64,000 bases of DNA, from contig OX031065.1 in the NCBI GenBank assembly GCA_943736015.1, positions 39,818,427 to 39,882,426 on the forward strand. The letters run 5' to 3'. Both the position numbers and the translations under genes were made by a program. The notes under the pieces were generated by a model, which ran no database searches, was not told the origin of the DNA, and saw nothing but the letters and a program-made list of their open reading frames with translations. The stretch's first letter is position 1; the number at the start of each line of letters is the position of its first letter. Positions 14,001 through 29,000 of this stretch are shown here, piece by piece. The DNA is from Tridacna crocea (lineage: Eukaryota > Mollusca > Bivalvia > Cardiida > Cardiidae).

Positions 14001-17000
14001 TTTTTTTTGTAATTTTATGATTCTTAATTATTGATGATTTTTATTGTTTTTTCATATAAATTTCAATGATATATATATATTTTAATTTGGTGTGATGTGA
14101 AAATTCTAAATACCCACCTTTAAATCTTTATTTCCTTTTCTGATACTGCTGTAGAAAACAATAGATAAAATTATCAAAGGCAATGTAAATAATAAGATCT
14201 ACATGCAGTTTGCCATCTTTGCTGATAAAATTGTAAAGGCAATTTTCATTAGGCCTGTTTAGTTCTATTTCCTTATAATTTATCAGGACAATACTATATA
14301 TCAGTATGAGGTGTGTCTGTAAAATTTGTGGACAATGCCGATTATACGTTTCTGCGAGTTTTATTTCCTCAATTATCTTTGGGTATGTCTAAAGCATTGT
14401 ATGTAAAAAATACAAAGATATTGCACCAGGAATAAGTAGGATACCAGTCATGCTTTAAATGATTTGAGTGAGACCAGGGCACACCAAACAATGCAATTAA
14501 ATTTACATTTCAAATTGTCATCTGCAGTGTATAGTCTGATGAAAAGTAAAGTGATCCTTATCAATTTTTCTACCCTGATAAAGGATGATGTTGACATCAT
14601 TTCCAGAAAGTATGGAAGATGACATCATAGCCTTTCAAAACTTGTGTTCACAATTTCAAAGCACTTTGAATAGTTGTATTTAACCCTTTACCTGATATGC
14701 CAATTTTAGGCTCTTCCATTTCAGCAGCAAATAAAGATATGATGTCAAAAATATGGACAAATGAGGATACAAATATCTGATTGAGTGAAAAACATTGTGG
14801 GAAAAGGAGAAATTGCTCGTTACGAGCAATTTCTCCTTTTCCTACAATGTTTTCAAATGCTGTCTATTGTTGATGCATCAAAATGAGTATCTATGGAGTA
14901 AAGGGTTAACAGGCTATCATAATAGTGTGCCAGTCTTGTGAAATCACCGGTAGATACCATGGAAATGCTGTCTGAAGCTGCAAGAAAGCTAGCTGTATGT
15001 CGCTTACTGGTTTACATGTGGCAGAGAGGTTATCGGATGGCCATGATTCAATCAATGACAGTGAAAGTTAGCGTGACCAAGTCTCATGTATGCAGCATTA
15101 GCAGATTCAATAAATATGGTGGTTGAGGAGGGTGGATCATAGGGTCAGCTTTAGGGAACTGTCTGACCAAAATGTGTTGTAGTGAAAGGTGAAAATTCCT
15201 AGGTCTGAATTGTGTTTAACTATCTTATAATCAGATTTTGATTCTACAATAAGCACCAGAGATCTTGTCAATACAATTTCAGAAAAAAGACAACACTCTG
15301 TCATAAGGATGTTGACACCTGTCCTGGGTTATTAGTGGTATGTACAGGCTATGACCAATAATGAAAAACTATTGATTGTGGCAGCTTTTTTCACATGTCG
15401 GCTGAGAAAACTTAGCTCTTTATGATGATGTAAGTTTCTTGTGCCTAATTTGTAAATTTACCGACTTCTTAGCAATGGCTGCAAACTGTAAGGACATACT
15501 TCAGACTTTTATTATTTCTATTTTCAGAGGACCCAGCAAATGAAATAGTGATGTTTGACCTTGACATTCAGAGGAGGATTGTATACTTTGTTACAGCAGA
15601 TAATTCAATATTTAGCAGGCCTATTGATTTGCCAGTAAATAAGTCTTTTAGAAATCTGATAGTAGCAGACAATAGAAATATCACAGGTATATAACATCTT
15701 ACATCACCTTGATTTATAGAATATAACTGATTCATGTTCTTTCCATATCTACTTGATTTTGGACTTTAACCCTTTCCCAAACAATCCCTGGTTTTTACAG
15801 GTCAGGAATAGAAGCCTTTTGAAAACATAGTGGGAAAAGGAGAAAATGCTGGTAACCAGCATTTTCTCCTTTTCCCACAATGTTTTCTACCCTATCATAT
15901 ATAAAAATCATCTTTTCAGCAAGTGTTAATTTGTCATCTGCAAAATGCTTTCAATTTGGTCTGGTCCAAAATCTGCCGTTTGGGAAAGGGTTAATCTTAT
16001 AATATAGGTAATTGTGAGCTGAAACAGAATGAAGAAGGCTTTACCTTAAAACTATATATCAGTGAAATTGATCTTTTAATTTACAAAATTTTATTTATTG
16101 CAATCATAATATCTCTTAAATTTTTGACATAGTAGATTCAAGGTCGGACTTTTAAGCAGTGAGGCCTTAAACTAAACAACTTATCAGTAAAGTTGGTTTT
16201 TAGATGTGTTTGATTTTCTGAACTCCAGATGCTTTCAAATCTGGATAGTTTAAATATTTGTTATTCAGAAATGATTTGGTACAAACATATTTAATGTTGG
16301 TATATAGGTAATAAGCCACAGTGTGCATGATACGTAAGCCTCACAATTAACATATCAAATTAAGTCACTTTTGAGGATAATGTTGACCGAGAACAGCTGG
16401 ACGACACATCTAGCCAGATCTTGGATTGACACCCTCCAATATAGTTCAAAAGAGTTTTGACAAAAACAGTCTTTCATTTTGCAGTTTCTGGAATTTTTCT
16501 CTCTGGCATATGATGATACAATAATTTAAGTTTAAAGGCTCGGTCAGACCGGCTAACGGATATATAACGGGGGGAAAACAGACAAAAACATGCAGACTTT
16601 GGTTATCCAGTGATGAAATTCACCTCCTCTGCGGCTCAAGGCTGTTGTGATTCTTGTGTGGAGAGAAGAAGCTACACAATGACCGCACAAGTACCGAACA
16701 TGTAACAGAAAAAACACACTTTTACCCCATATATACCGTATAATAAACGGTTATCTAACGGATATCACTCTGCGAGTAACGGACTTGTACTGGATAAAAC
16801 GGAAGTGCAACGCATGAGAACCGGACAAAATGCTCTTCCAACATATGATGAACGGAAACGTACTGAACACCAACCTATGAGGAACCTACCAGCTACATGA
16901 CATGCCGAAGGTTATAAATTGTCAGATGCATCCAGAGTCTGCCATTTGTACTCTGGACGTCTTTGCAAAATGCCACCAAAAGGTAACACAAGAAGCAACC

Positions 17001-20000
17001 CTGGCAAAGGCAAGTCTTGAAGTGCAGCTAAAAGCCTCCCCCCTCTCCTGTCTCTACAGTATTTCTTTCTGAGGATCGATGATAGTTAATGTGACGAGAT
17101 TCATTCCTCTCTCACTGCTGACCATTGTTTCAATGATGGTTATGTTGGAAAGCAGCCAGTGGCTTGGGAAGAAAATTGTGCAGAGTACTGGTAAAGGAGA
17201 TTCCAGAAAACATCGATATGTGCATTGGCCACTGCGATATTACCAAAATAATGTTGAAAACGGCATTAAACACCATACAATCAATCAATCAAACCAACAC
17301 TAACTTTACCCTTATCTAAAAAAAATGCTCTACAGTACATGACCTTTCAAAATTTTCATATATTTCAAGTTTGGGTTTTTTATAACGTTCGTAACACAGA
17401 CCTAGGAAACCAGTATTTTAAATCTGCAAAGGACATAGATTCTCCTCGAAAAGGATATGCGGTGTGAGAGAAATCAACAAGTGAATACTGTTTTTGGTTT
17501 GAGCCTCTTAATAGTTTATACGAGATATTTTGAAATTTTTTTTCCGAACAGTCCTGGGGGGTTAGCTGTATAAATAAAGTAAAAGTTATGAGCTCCGATG
17601 CTCCTAATTTTCGCTTTACTTACGCAGTTCATCATAGAGGTGCTTCTGCACAGTTTAATTTCACTGATTGTTAATCTTGAAATGTTTCTGGTCTCAGTTT
17701 ACTACTATACATGTTCAGATCATGTTGTCCTGCCAGGGAACTGAGCCGGCCGGGGAGTTCACACAATGTTTCAAGAGATTGCATAGTTTATTGCCCTAAT
17801 GATTGTCTGTGTTTGGCCCCTGGACAACATGACAGTCCTGCATCTGGCATCATGTCTCTGCTTGTGTGTATTAGTTGCTAGTTTCTGACATCATGGTCTA
17901 GGAGGCGTTTCTGCACCTGCAGATACCTTACTCGCATAAAGTTGTGCAGAACCAAACAGGTTGTACTGATGAGGTGGATGGTTGATGGCTGGTGCTGCAT
18001 AGTACTCATCAGGACTTGGAACCTATTAGCAAGGATGATGAAGGCATTCTGAACGACTCTTTGCACCCTGGACAACCTGCATTTGAAAATTCATTTGTCT
18101 TTGGACAACGCTTTTTGGCTATATGGCTTTTGCATATAATTACGGAGGCCAAAGGTTTTGTCGCCTAAAAGTAGATATTATCATACAGGTCAAGGCTCTT
18201 CATACATGTACATTATAATTGGAGATCATTTGAATACATCAAAAACGAAGCAAAAACATATTTTAAAAAAATTCATAGCAATCATAGGAAATTAACTGAT
18301 TCTTACTTCTTGCAACTGGAGAGCAATAGTGTTATGAGGCACCCTCCAGCCGAACCCCATATCTCGGTACTTTGATCCAGAAACAAGATGCCGCAGTGCA
18401 ATCGCTAGCTCCCTCAGTGGGTAGTCTGTAGCTGTTGTGCTTTTTCATTATCCTCAGGCCCACTTGAACAAGAATCTCATCAAACATTTCAGGTGGCATT
18501 CTCATGAAGTTGATGAACAAGCGTTGGTCTTCTTGTTGTAATTTAACCATCAGTTGGTCATACAGACTGAACTGATGGGGGAGGAGGGGGAGAGGGCAAG
18601 CCAAGCCCTGACCCACCTGCGCAGCCTCCGTCACCTCACACTATTTTGAGCAAGATGATGCATGACCAGATTAGCATATAGCAGGCCAACCTGGTCCTGC
18701 ACGAGTGCGGCTTGACTGCGAATACAACACTCCATTGCATACGGTCTTCTCAGGTAGCGTACCAGAACAAAATGAGACATTGACACAGGCTAACTTTGTT
18801 TTAATATTCCGTAGAAAGTGCGTCAGTAGTTACTGTAATAGTTTGGTTCTCGCCCACTATTTGCACTTTTGTATGCTTTAGTTGTCCGTTATCATCCATT
18901 GAGCAAACGGTAGATGTCCGTCATACTCCGGTTTATCTTTTAAAAGTCTGTTATTCGTTTGAGGCCATGAACACCTGACTTTAACAGATAAAAACCGGAT
19001 AAGTACAGGAGATGTAATGCACAAGTATGGGACAGATGAAGACCGAACATCAAACGGACATCTCTGTCTGTTTTGTCTGGTGGAAAGTTTTGTACATACT
19101 CAAAACTTCCAATTGGACGGAAAGGACATCAATGGAAATCACCGAATAAGTAGCTGATTTACGGGATAAGAAATGGACATAACAGATACAAAGGATACCA
19201 ACGGATTAGAGCTGTGACGAGTACTCGAGTACCCGGGTATCGGGTAGGGTAACGCCGGTACCCGGGTACTAAATCATTACCCGGGTACCCGATAATTAAA
19301 AGCATAAAAGGCGAAAAGTTAAAAAATTAATAGATTTACGTGGATATGTTGACAGGAAATTTTGAATAAAAACATAGATTGATGTGAATATGGTGTATAT
19401 TTTTTACCATCAACTTTGCTTTGTATCACTATTCATGGTTCAGCTGACTCTGCGAGGTTGTTGCCGGATCGCTTCCTTAGCTTCATAGGGTGTTTTTAAA
19501 CTCAATGTGCTTTTCATGGATGAGGCACCACCCTCCCCTCTTGGTAGCAAAGTTCTATATCGCAAATCAGTGTTCACACTAACTTTTTATTTGAAGGGTA
19601 CACTTACCCCCTAAGCTGTAATTCAGGAGGCAGGGCCTCTAGGCCTAAGGTTTCATATTAGAGGGTACGACAATAATGGTTCCAAACTAGAAGTTAAGTA
19701 ATCAATAATGATGTTTTGCACCACAATAGTGTGTTATATGAAGATAACTGTGGAAAGGTATTGTTTAAAGTCATTAAAAAGCTGAAAAGACGGCCTTAAG
19801 TGACTCTGATCGGACGATGTCGAAAGGAACATTGTGTTGTGTCATGGGTTTCCGTGTTTTCTGCACCGCGTATTTTTTCATGTGTTTTGATTCATGGATA
19901 GGTTTTTCCCCCTGATTTGATAATAAATTATCAATAAGGGCAGCAAGTAACTTGAAATCCCGTCATTTAACACAAGTTTAGTGGATAATGAGGTTTTTTA

Positions 20001-23000
20001 CGTTTTTTTTTTTCTTTCGTGAATTACAATTCTAAATCTACAACGTGAATACGCAACAATTTTGCTTGAATGGGAACACTTCAAATGTTACCCTTTGTCC
20101 TTTGTTTGTCTTGCAAAACACCAAAGAACTGCCAAACTCGGGTTTTTGACTAAACTTGGCTATTTGAAACCTTATTTAGTTGTTTTCATGTATTGGTACA
20201 TGTGCAAGTGCCAGGATGTATAAAGATATACAACTACTGATGTTTCATTTAATGGGAAGTAATAACATCGGGTACTCGAGTACCCGCGGGTAATACGGTC
20301 ACGGGTACCCGGGTACAAAACTTCTACCCGTCCCAGCTCTACAACGGATAGAATTTTTTTTTATCCGTTACTCGTCCGTTAGCTCATGTGACCCAGGCTT
20401 AAGATTGTTGTCATATAGAATTAATTTTTAGGTTGCAAAAGGCAATGCACTGACCTTTAGCAGACAATGTAGATCAAGATCAGACTGCACAGAATGTGCA
20501 ATCTGATCTTAGAACTACACTGTCCAATAAAGATATGTTATTCCTCAAAACATAAGTTTGAAATAGCAAATATTTGGCCTTTTACTATCAAATTGAACAT
20601 TTTATTTTTGTTATTTAGCAGAATGAGGGGCAAGGTAATTCATTAACAAATAACAGATTTTAACACATTTGCAGATGAAATATTCATTGTACATCATAAC
20701 ATGATTTTTTTTGTGATGATAGACAACTTTGAAGGGAAAAGGAAAATGCTAGGCAACAAAAACTGCTTCTATTTATCTAACAATGTTTGTCAAAAGCCTT
20801 TGTTCTTCTTCAGGGTAGTTAATCCTTAACTCTGTACCAAACAGCAAAATTTTAGCCTTGTCCAAATTCAAGGCATTTATAGATGACTGTGTCAATATGA
20901 CTCAATTATTTTTGGGACAGATAGAAAAAATCATGGGAAATTTAGAAAATGCGGGGTACCAGCATTTTCTCCTTTTCCCATTATGTTTTCATCAGGCTTC
21001 TTTCCTCGGATTGTGAAAACCAGGGATTGTATGGGAAAGAATTGACCAGTTGAATAAGTTGAATTAAACTTTCAAGCCAATAGTTCCAAGAAATATGTTT
21101 AACCCTTTACCAGATGACAGAATATAAGTCCTGTCCAAATTTAAAACATTTGTGGATGACAATTTTCATACATGTATGTCACAAATGATGCAATTTCTTT
21201 TTGATAGGGCATAAAACATTGTGGGAAAAGGAGAAACTGCTAGTTACCAGAATTTTCTCCTTTTCCCACAATATTTTTTAAAGTCTTCTTTCCCAGGGTC
21301 GTTAAAGGTCATTGTGTGGTAAAGGGTTAAAACAGATAGATGGTGTGAGAGATAGTTGAATATAAATATCTAAACTCTTTTGTTACTCAATATGAAGTAC
21401 AATAATGAGAATTAACCCTCATGAAAAACTGCCACCTTTTCCACACCATTTTCATTTTGTTGAAAAGTAGTATTGGTACATTGGACAATGGATGTGAAAT
21501 ATTGTATTTCCAAATAAAACAAAAAAGAACCATTCTCTATTACATCATATTGCTATTGCATGAATGGTATTGATTAGTTGTACTAAAGCTTGTAAATAGT
21601 GGTTTCATAAATGTGTGAGCAATTAATCAGGGGCCAGCCCATCCTCGGATACCCCGGGGTCTCCCTATTTGCTACGCTACATCGACCCTGGGACAATTGA
21701 CTAATAAAACTTTGAATCAGCCGCCGAAAATCGATACGAAACGTCATAGCGTACAGTCCACTCGCCCATCACAAAATGATGATGGAACCAATGAAAAGCC
21801 AGCATTCGGCCAGCAGTAAATCGAGGGAAATTCAATTAATTGTCCCAGGGGTCGATGTAGCGTAGCAAATAGGGAGACCCCGGGGTATCCGAGGATGGGG
21901 CCAGCCCATTAAGCCTGTTATTATGTTTTACCATCAGAAATTACAATCTACCGGTATATCCATTCTTTATTAGTACAAAGAAGTGGGTCAAAAGCCAGCA
22001 CATTTAGCTCTACCAAAAAGCCTAAATGTTGCTATTTCAAATTCATTTTTGGGAGAAAAACATCTTGATTCTTTTTGGACAGTGTAGATCAATGTTCTCT
22101 GCAATCTGAACATAACATACACTGTCCACAAAAAGTGCACGTAGCAGCTTAAGTGTTAAAACATTGAAAAACAATAAGTATTCTCCATTTTTCTTTGAAC
22201 AGATAAACAAAAAATAACAGTAAAATGTACCAGGTAGATGCTTTTAATAAACAAATCTATAATAGATGCTTTTGTACATATGTCTATGAATTTTTTTACC
22301 TTTTACCACAGAGTAAGATTTTAGACTGGTCGAAACTGAGAGTATTTGCAGACAACAGATTTAATGAAGCTCAAAATTAATGATCCTATTTGTGACTCTA
22401 AAAGAAGGAAACACTTTTGGAAAAGGAGAAAATGCCTGATAGCATTTTGTCCTTTTCCTTTCTTGTTTTCAAAGGCGTCTTGTTTCAAGTTTTTAATTTC
22501 TTTTAAGGCATGGTGTTCGACTGGGTCAATGGTAACGACCTCTATTGGATTGAGTCATCAACTAGAACTCTACAAGTGACTGACATAACAACTCGTTTTA
22601 CTATGAAAGTTGCAGATCTTGGGGAAGGGATGCCCTCAAATCTTGTTATGCTTTATCGACAAAGGTCTCTGTTGCATTCATGAATCTTTTATCATGCTTT
22701 CCAAGGGGAACAAGAGAGTTTTTAGACAAGACAGTTGACTGAACAACATTAATGTTGCAAGACAGTTTCCCAACACTTTTGAAGACAGTTCCCAGACACT
22801 TTTTGTCTGTGTCAGATGACAGTTATCATGGATACAAATTATTGATGAAGGATTTTCTGGATAAATGATCTTTTGTTATTGATTGAAGTGTTTGTACCAG
22901 TAATTGACAAGTTTATTTGGTCACCATTATCTAGAATGTATTTAATTTTCTTTTATGGTCTCATGAAATGTTTATAATTTTCTATAACTCAGCGTTGTTA

Positions 23001-26000
23001 GATGGAACAGTTCGATGGCCCATGGTCATAAAGTACTGAAAAATATCAAGGTAGACTACATTTTGCCCAACTACATTTTGCCTAACTACATTTTGCCCTA
23101 ATGGTACATACAATATACATATGTAAAATATTAGGATTATGGACCAAGTGTACTCTGTAAACAAAAAAACTATTTAGTAAGGAAAATCCCCCTCTATCCC
23201 TCACTGGCTCTAAAGTATTCCCTAAAACATTAAGGAATACACACAATTAAAATACAAAATATCAAAACAGTGTAAAGAATTAACCCATTACCACACAATC
23301 CCTACCTTTGACGCCCCTGAGAAAGAAGTCTATAGAAAACATTGTGGGAAAAGGAGAAAATGCTGGTAACCAGCATTTTCTCCTTTTCCCACAATGTTTT
23401 CTACCCTTCACAAAACAACTTTCAAATTTTCAGTCACTTTTATTTTGTCGTCTGCAAATGCTTTGAATTTGGACCAGTCTAAAATATTGTCGTGTGGTAA
23501 TGGGTTAACTCAACACATATATTTGATCAAATTTTATGCTTGTGAAACACCTGTTGGCAATTCTGGTATTTGAATGACAATTATGAATTCACCCATCAGA
23601 GAATAACTATGTAGATCTACCTGTCATTGTACATAGAATTCTTCTTCAGAAGGTATGAATGATCCAATATCAGTTATCTTAAAGTATTTTTACTATCTCC
23701 TGATTATCAATCATAATTTTCAGTGAAATATTATTTGACCCAGGAAAAAAAGTGTCGGGGAACAACCTTCCAAAATGTCGGTTAACTTTCTTCGAATCTG
23801 TGGGGAAACCTTCTCGAAACTTGTGTGGGGAACTGTTTTGTTGGGGAACTGTCTCGACACCCTTTAGCTTAGCTTTGTGTAATCCCTCCCCCCACACACA
23901 TACATGCTTCAACCCAATTTTTTTCTTCAGATCCAAGATCTAACGGCCCAAACAGATATTGGTTTTGAAAACATTGTGAGGAAAGGAGAAATGCTCTTTT
24001 TCCTGGACTGCTCTCTACCCTTTCAAAAAGCAAATCATTTTGAACAATAAAAATATTATGTTGTCTGCAAATACTTTCAAACTAGTCAAGAACTTTGTTG
24101 CTTGGTAAACGGTAACAGGCATCTTCAAATGACAAAATTTATTTCAATGTGTTGCAAATGGATTGACGTTTCTACACAAGTTAGAAAACATTGTTGAAAT
24201 AAGAGAAAATGCTGGCTACCTGCATATTCTCCTTTTCCAACACTGTTTTCTAAGTACCATATTGATTTTACATGTAACTTTTTTTATGCTTTTGAGATAC
24301 GTATTGAAGGTCTTCAGCTTCAAATTTTAGACTCAACCAAATTGAAAACTTTTGCAGACTACCAATAAAATGTTGCTTTGATAACGGAACATTTCTATGA
24401 AATGGTAGAAGATGTAGTAAGCAAAGGAGAAAATGCTGCTTACCATCATTTTCTCGTTTTTGGACAAGGTTTTTAAAAAGCCTCCTCAATCAGGATTGTT
24501 AAAACTAACTAAAGAATTGTGTGGTCAAGTTTACAAGCAATTTCTCCTTTTCTATTATTTTCATAAGTTTTCTTTCGTAAAATCATTACCACCATTTTCT
24601 CACTTTCCCACAATATTTTCAAAAGTTTCCTCACTCAGGATTGTTAAAGCTAATTGAAGGATTGTGTGGTTAAGATTACATGCATTTCTCCTTTTCTGAT
24701 GTTTTTCTAAGTTTTCTGTCTTAGAAATTAGAATCATTAACTCCACAGATTTTGAAGTAGTTGATTAACCCTTTGCCATATGGCAAAATTTTAGACTGGT
24801 CCAAACTGAAAGCTCTTGAAGACAGCAAACTAAATGCTACTCAAAAATTGAAAAAATTGTTTCCAACAGGGTAAAAAACATTGTGGAAAAGGAGAGAATT
24901 TTGGTTACAAGCATTTTCTCCTTTTCCCACGGTGTTTTCTAAAGCCTTCTCTTTCAGGGTAGCTAAAAAACCTCATTGTGTGGTAAAGAGTTAGTGGTGC
25001 AGAAATTTAACCAGTTGCAGAATGTTTTTGCCTAGGATAGATACATTTTACAGATAAATAACCCTTTCTCAAATATCTCTGATTTTCACGACCCTGATAA
25101 GGAACTCTTTAAAAAAACAATGTGGGAAAAGGTAACCAGCATTTTCTCCTTTTCCCACAATGTTTTCTACCCTGTTGGAGACAAATTTCAATATTTTAGT
25201 TATATTTATTTTGTAATCTGCAAGTGCTTTCAATTTGGACCTGTCTAAAATTTTGTTATTTCGTTTGGAGTTAACCCTGCACCAAAGAATCCCTGGTTTT
25301 TATGACCCTAATAGAAGCCTTTTGAAACTTTGTGAGAAAAGGAGAAAATGCTGGTAACCAGCATTTTGTCCTTTTCCTACAATGCTTTCCACCCTGCTGG
25401 AAACAAATTTCAATTTTTTAGTTATGTCTATTTTGTTGTCTGCAAGTGGTTTCAGTTTGGACCAGTCTAAAATTTTGTTGTTTTGTAAGGAGTTAAGCCC
25501 CTGCTGTTGTATATTTGAATCATAGAAATAAAATTTTATTTCTGTACATTGTTTCAGGGTGTTAGCTTGGGCATCCAGAAACACTAGTGGAGTCTACAAC
25601 TTGATGACACTTAAAGTTGATGAACAAAAAAAGACAACACTTGTTCCAGGAAGAACTGACATAGTATCCTTAACAGTAGACGATGAAAAACAGATGTAAG
25701 TTTATATGTGACCTGTCACGCAAAAAGAGACAATCTGGGAATCACATACATCAACTAGATGAAATCAGATCAAAGATAATGCAGGTCATTTTTAGGTTGA
25801 TACTTCTTGAATGATTGTATAGTAAGGTGGAATGACTACCGGTACTTCTCATGCAGAAAACATCATTAAAGCAAAAAGTGTGGGCCCTGGTCAGCCTGAG
25901 CAACCCCTGCAATCTGGCCAGGATCAACATTTTTCTAAGATCCCAGATGGTCCCTTTTTCTTTGATGAGTTTCATCTTTAGCTAGACTGTATTTGAGATA

Positions 26001-29000
26001 AATATAGAGGTATTTTATTTCATGCTTTCCAGTAGTGCATCGAGAAATAGCAGTGATTATTTTTCAATATTACACTGATACGGCCAGTAAAAATATCGAT
26101 TTTCATGTTCTTGTTGCCTAAGTAAAATGCATGTGACTCACAACCAGATGGAAATATTACATCATTTTCCTTACGTTTCTTGCACTTGATGTAATATTGT
26201 AATGCATTGCTAGGTGGGAGGGGTACGCCACACGGGGAATAACACAGTACTAAATTTTGATAAAGCTTCTCCCAGAAAGGGCTAAAAGAATGAAATAAAA
26301 AGAATTTTTTTTTTGGTGAAAGATCGAAATTTTTATTTCATCTCATGAACACCATCGGTAATATTTTCACTTGTGGCTGCACCACTCATGAAAATATCAC
26401 CATTGGTGTTCACTCGATGAAATAAATTCTGATCTTTCACCGAAAAGAAAAAATATCCTCTATATCTTTCCCTAATATAGTCTGACTTGTAATGGTGCAA
26501 AACTGTTACATTTGCTTATATCCTTCCATTACTGAAGACTCTAACTTCTATCTTAATGTTGCTAACTGTCAAAAGGAGAACCCAAAAGGTCTAGTAACTC
26601 CTAAAAACACATTTATGTCTCTTCTTTTAACTTGGAATTCACAGTTTAAAAGCAACTGTTGCTGAGCATTGGTACCTGTCAAAGGCGTACCCAGGAAAAA
26701 GTAAATTACATGCACGACGAAGTTGTCCATTTTTGAGGCAGGTGACGAGAGCAATTGGGAATCAGCCGAATGGTTTTTGGAGCCGTAAAATCAAGATACA
26801 TGTATTTCTAATCTTGGCCGTTTTAGAAAATATCCTAACTGAAAAATACGGGAAAAGAGGCAACCTACGACCTGTTCTCGATTTTTTTACATTACACACG
26901 TGCTGGTGTGCGTAATAGAAGTTACGCCTATGCCTGTATAAGGCGCACTTGTTGTGTCTACTGTAAACACATGATTTTGAAAGTAATTATAAATCTGTCT
27001 TTCTTGCTGTCTGTCGCTTGCAGTTTTGAATCTTCAGCACTTGTGAACTTCTTTCTACGGATCTATGATCATCATTGCATGAGGTTTCATTCTACTCTCA
27101 CCACTGATCACTAATATGGTGACTAATATGTGGAAAAGCAGCAATTGGCATGGGACAAATATTGTGCACAGTACTTGTTAAAAAAATTGTAGGTTTAGTA
27201 TTGGTAGATGTACTGACCTCAGTAATATTGTTAAAATAATGATAAAAATATTGTTGAATAAACTTACAATCAATCTGGCTCTCTGCCTGGCAATGATTGT
27301 ACATTTAGGTACAGTTTTGCAAAAATGTTTGTTTTTGGTTTTGCTTTCATTTGTGCACCAGAAACAGGTCTCAGATGATCAAGTACTTTGCAGTTTACCA
27401 AGCTCTCACACTGATCCCAAATTATTATGCCCCCCTTCGAAGAAGTGGGGATATATTGCTTTGCACTTGTCGGTCGGTCCCTCGGTTGGTCCGTCGGTCG
27501 GTCCATAGACCGCATTTTTGTCCGGAGCATAACTCAAAAAGTATTTCATGTATCATCTTGAAACTACATAGGTAGATAGATCTCATTAAGGAGAAGTGCA
27601 GTGCACAAGAACCATAACACTGCCTATCATATTTATGGAGTTATTGCCCTTTGTTGATTTTCATACTTAATTTTTGTCCGGAGCATAACTCTAAAAGTCT
27701 TTCAGGTATCATCTTAAAACCTCATACGTGGATAGATCTCATTAAGGAGAAGTGCAGTGCACAAGTACTATAACTCTGCCCATCATACTTTTGGAGTTAT
27801 TTCCCTTTGTTGATTTTCATACTTAATTTTTGTCCGGAGCATTATTCAAAAAGTATTTCAGGTATCACCTTGAAACTTCATAGGATGATTAATCTTATTA
27901 AGGAGAAGTGCAGTGCTTAAAAACCATAACTCTAACCATCATATTTATGGAGTAATTGCCCTTTGTTGATTTTCATACTTAATTTTTGTCCAGAACATAA
28001 CTCAAAAAGTATTTCAGGTATCATCTTGAAACTACATGGGTGGATAGATCTCATTAAGAAAAGTGCAATGCACAAGAACCATAACTCTGCCCATCATATT
28101 TATGGAGTAATTGCCCTTTGTTGATTTTCATACTTAATTTTTTGTATTTAGCATAAATCTAAAGCTATTTCAGGTATCATCTTGAAACTACATAGGTAGA
28201 TAGATCTCATTAGGGAGAAGTGCAGTGCACAAGTACCATAAGTCTGCCCATTATATTTTCAGAGTTATTGCCCTTTATTGATTTTCATACTTAATTTTTG
28301 TCCGGAGCATAAATCTAAAGGTATTTCAGGTATCATCTTGAAACTACCTAGGTAGATAGATCTCATTAGGGAGAAGTGCAGTGCACAAGTACCATAACTC
28401 TGCCTATCATATTCTTGGAGTTATTGCCTTTTGTTGATTTTTATACTTAATTTTTGTCTGGAGCATAACTCAAAAAGTATTTCAGATATCATCTTGAAAC
28501 TACATAGGTAGATAGATCTCATTAGGGAGAAGTGCAGTGCACAAGTACCATAAGTCAGCCCATTATATTTTCGGAGTTATTGCCCTTTATTGATTTTCAT
28601 ACTTAATTTTTGTCCGGAGCATAACTCAAAATGTATTTCAGGTATCACCTTGAATCCTCATAGGTGGATTAATCTTATTAAGGAGAAGTGCAGTGCACAG
28701 GAACCATAACTCTGCATTTGAGTTATTGCCCTTTATTGATTTTCATACTTAATTTTTGTCCGGAGCATAACTCAAAACGTATTTCAGGTATCACCTTGAA
28801 TCCTCATAGGTGGATTAATCTTATTAAGGAGAAGTGCAGTGCACAGGAACCATAACTCTGCATTTGAGTTATTGCCCTTTGTTGATTTTCATACTTAATT
28901 TTTGTCCAGAGCATAACTCAAAAGGTTTTTCAGGTATCATCTTGAAACTTTATATGTGGATAGATCTTATTCAGGAGAAATGCATTGCACAAGAACCATA

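Larger units (their letters stand above)
16536..20399 (-). mobile_element. PIF/Harbinger transposon, defective, with nested hAT-like element
   Basis: Ends: AGGCTCGGTCAGACCGGCTA at the left; the reverse complement of the right end is AGCCTGGGTCACATGAGCTA. It is flanked by TAA at 16533-16535 and 20400-20402, the 3-bp duplication typical of PIF/Harbinger. It contains a broken HARBI-like nuclease on the minus strand (17878-18634). Subterminal regions carry many short motifs such as AACGGAT / ATCCGTTA. A 1135-bp hAT-like element sits inside, so the original element was about 2.7 kb. Confidence 0.85.
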
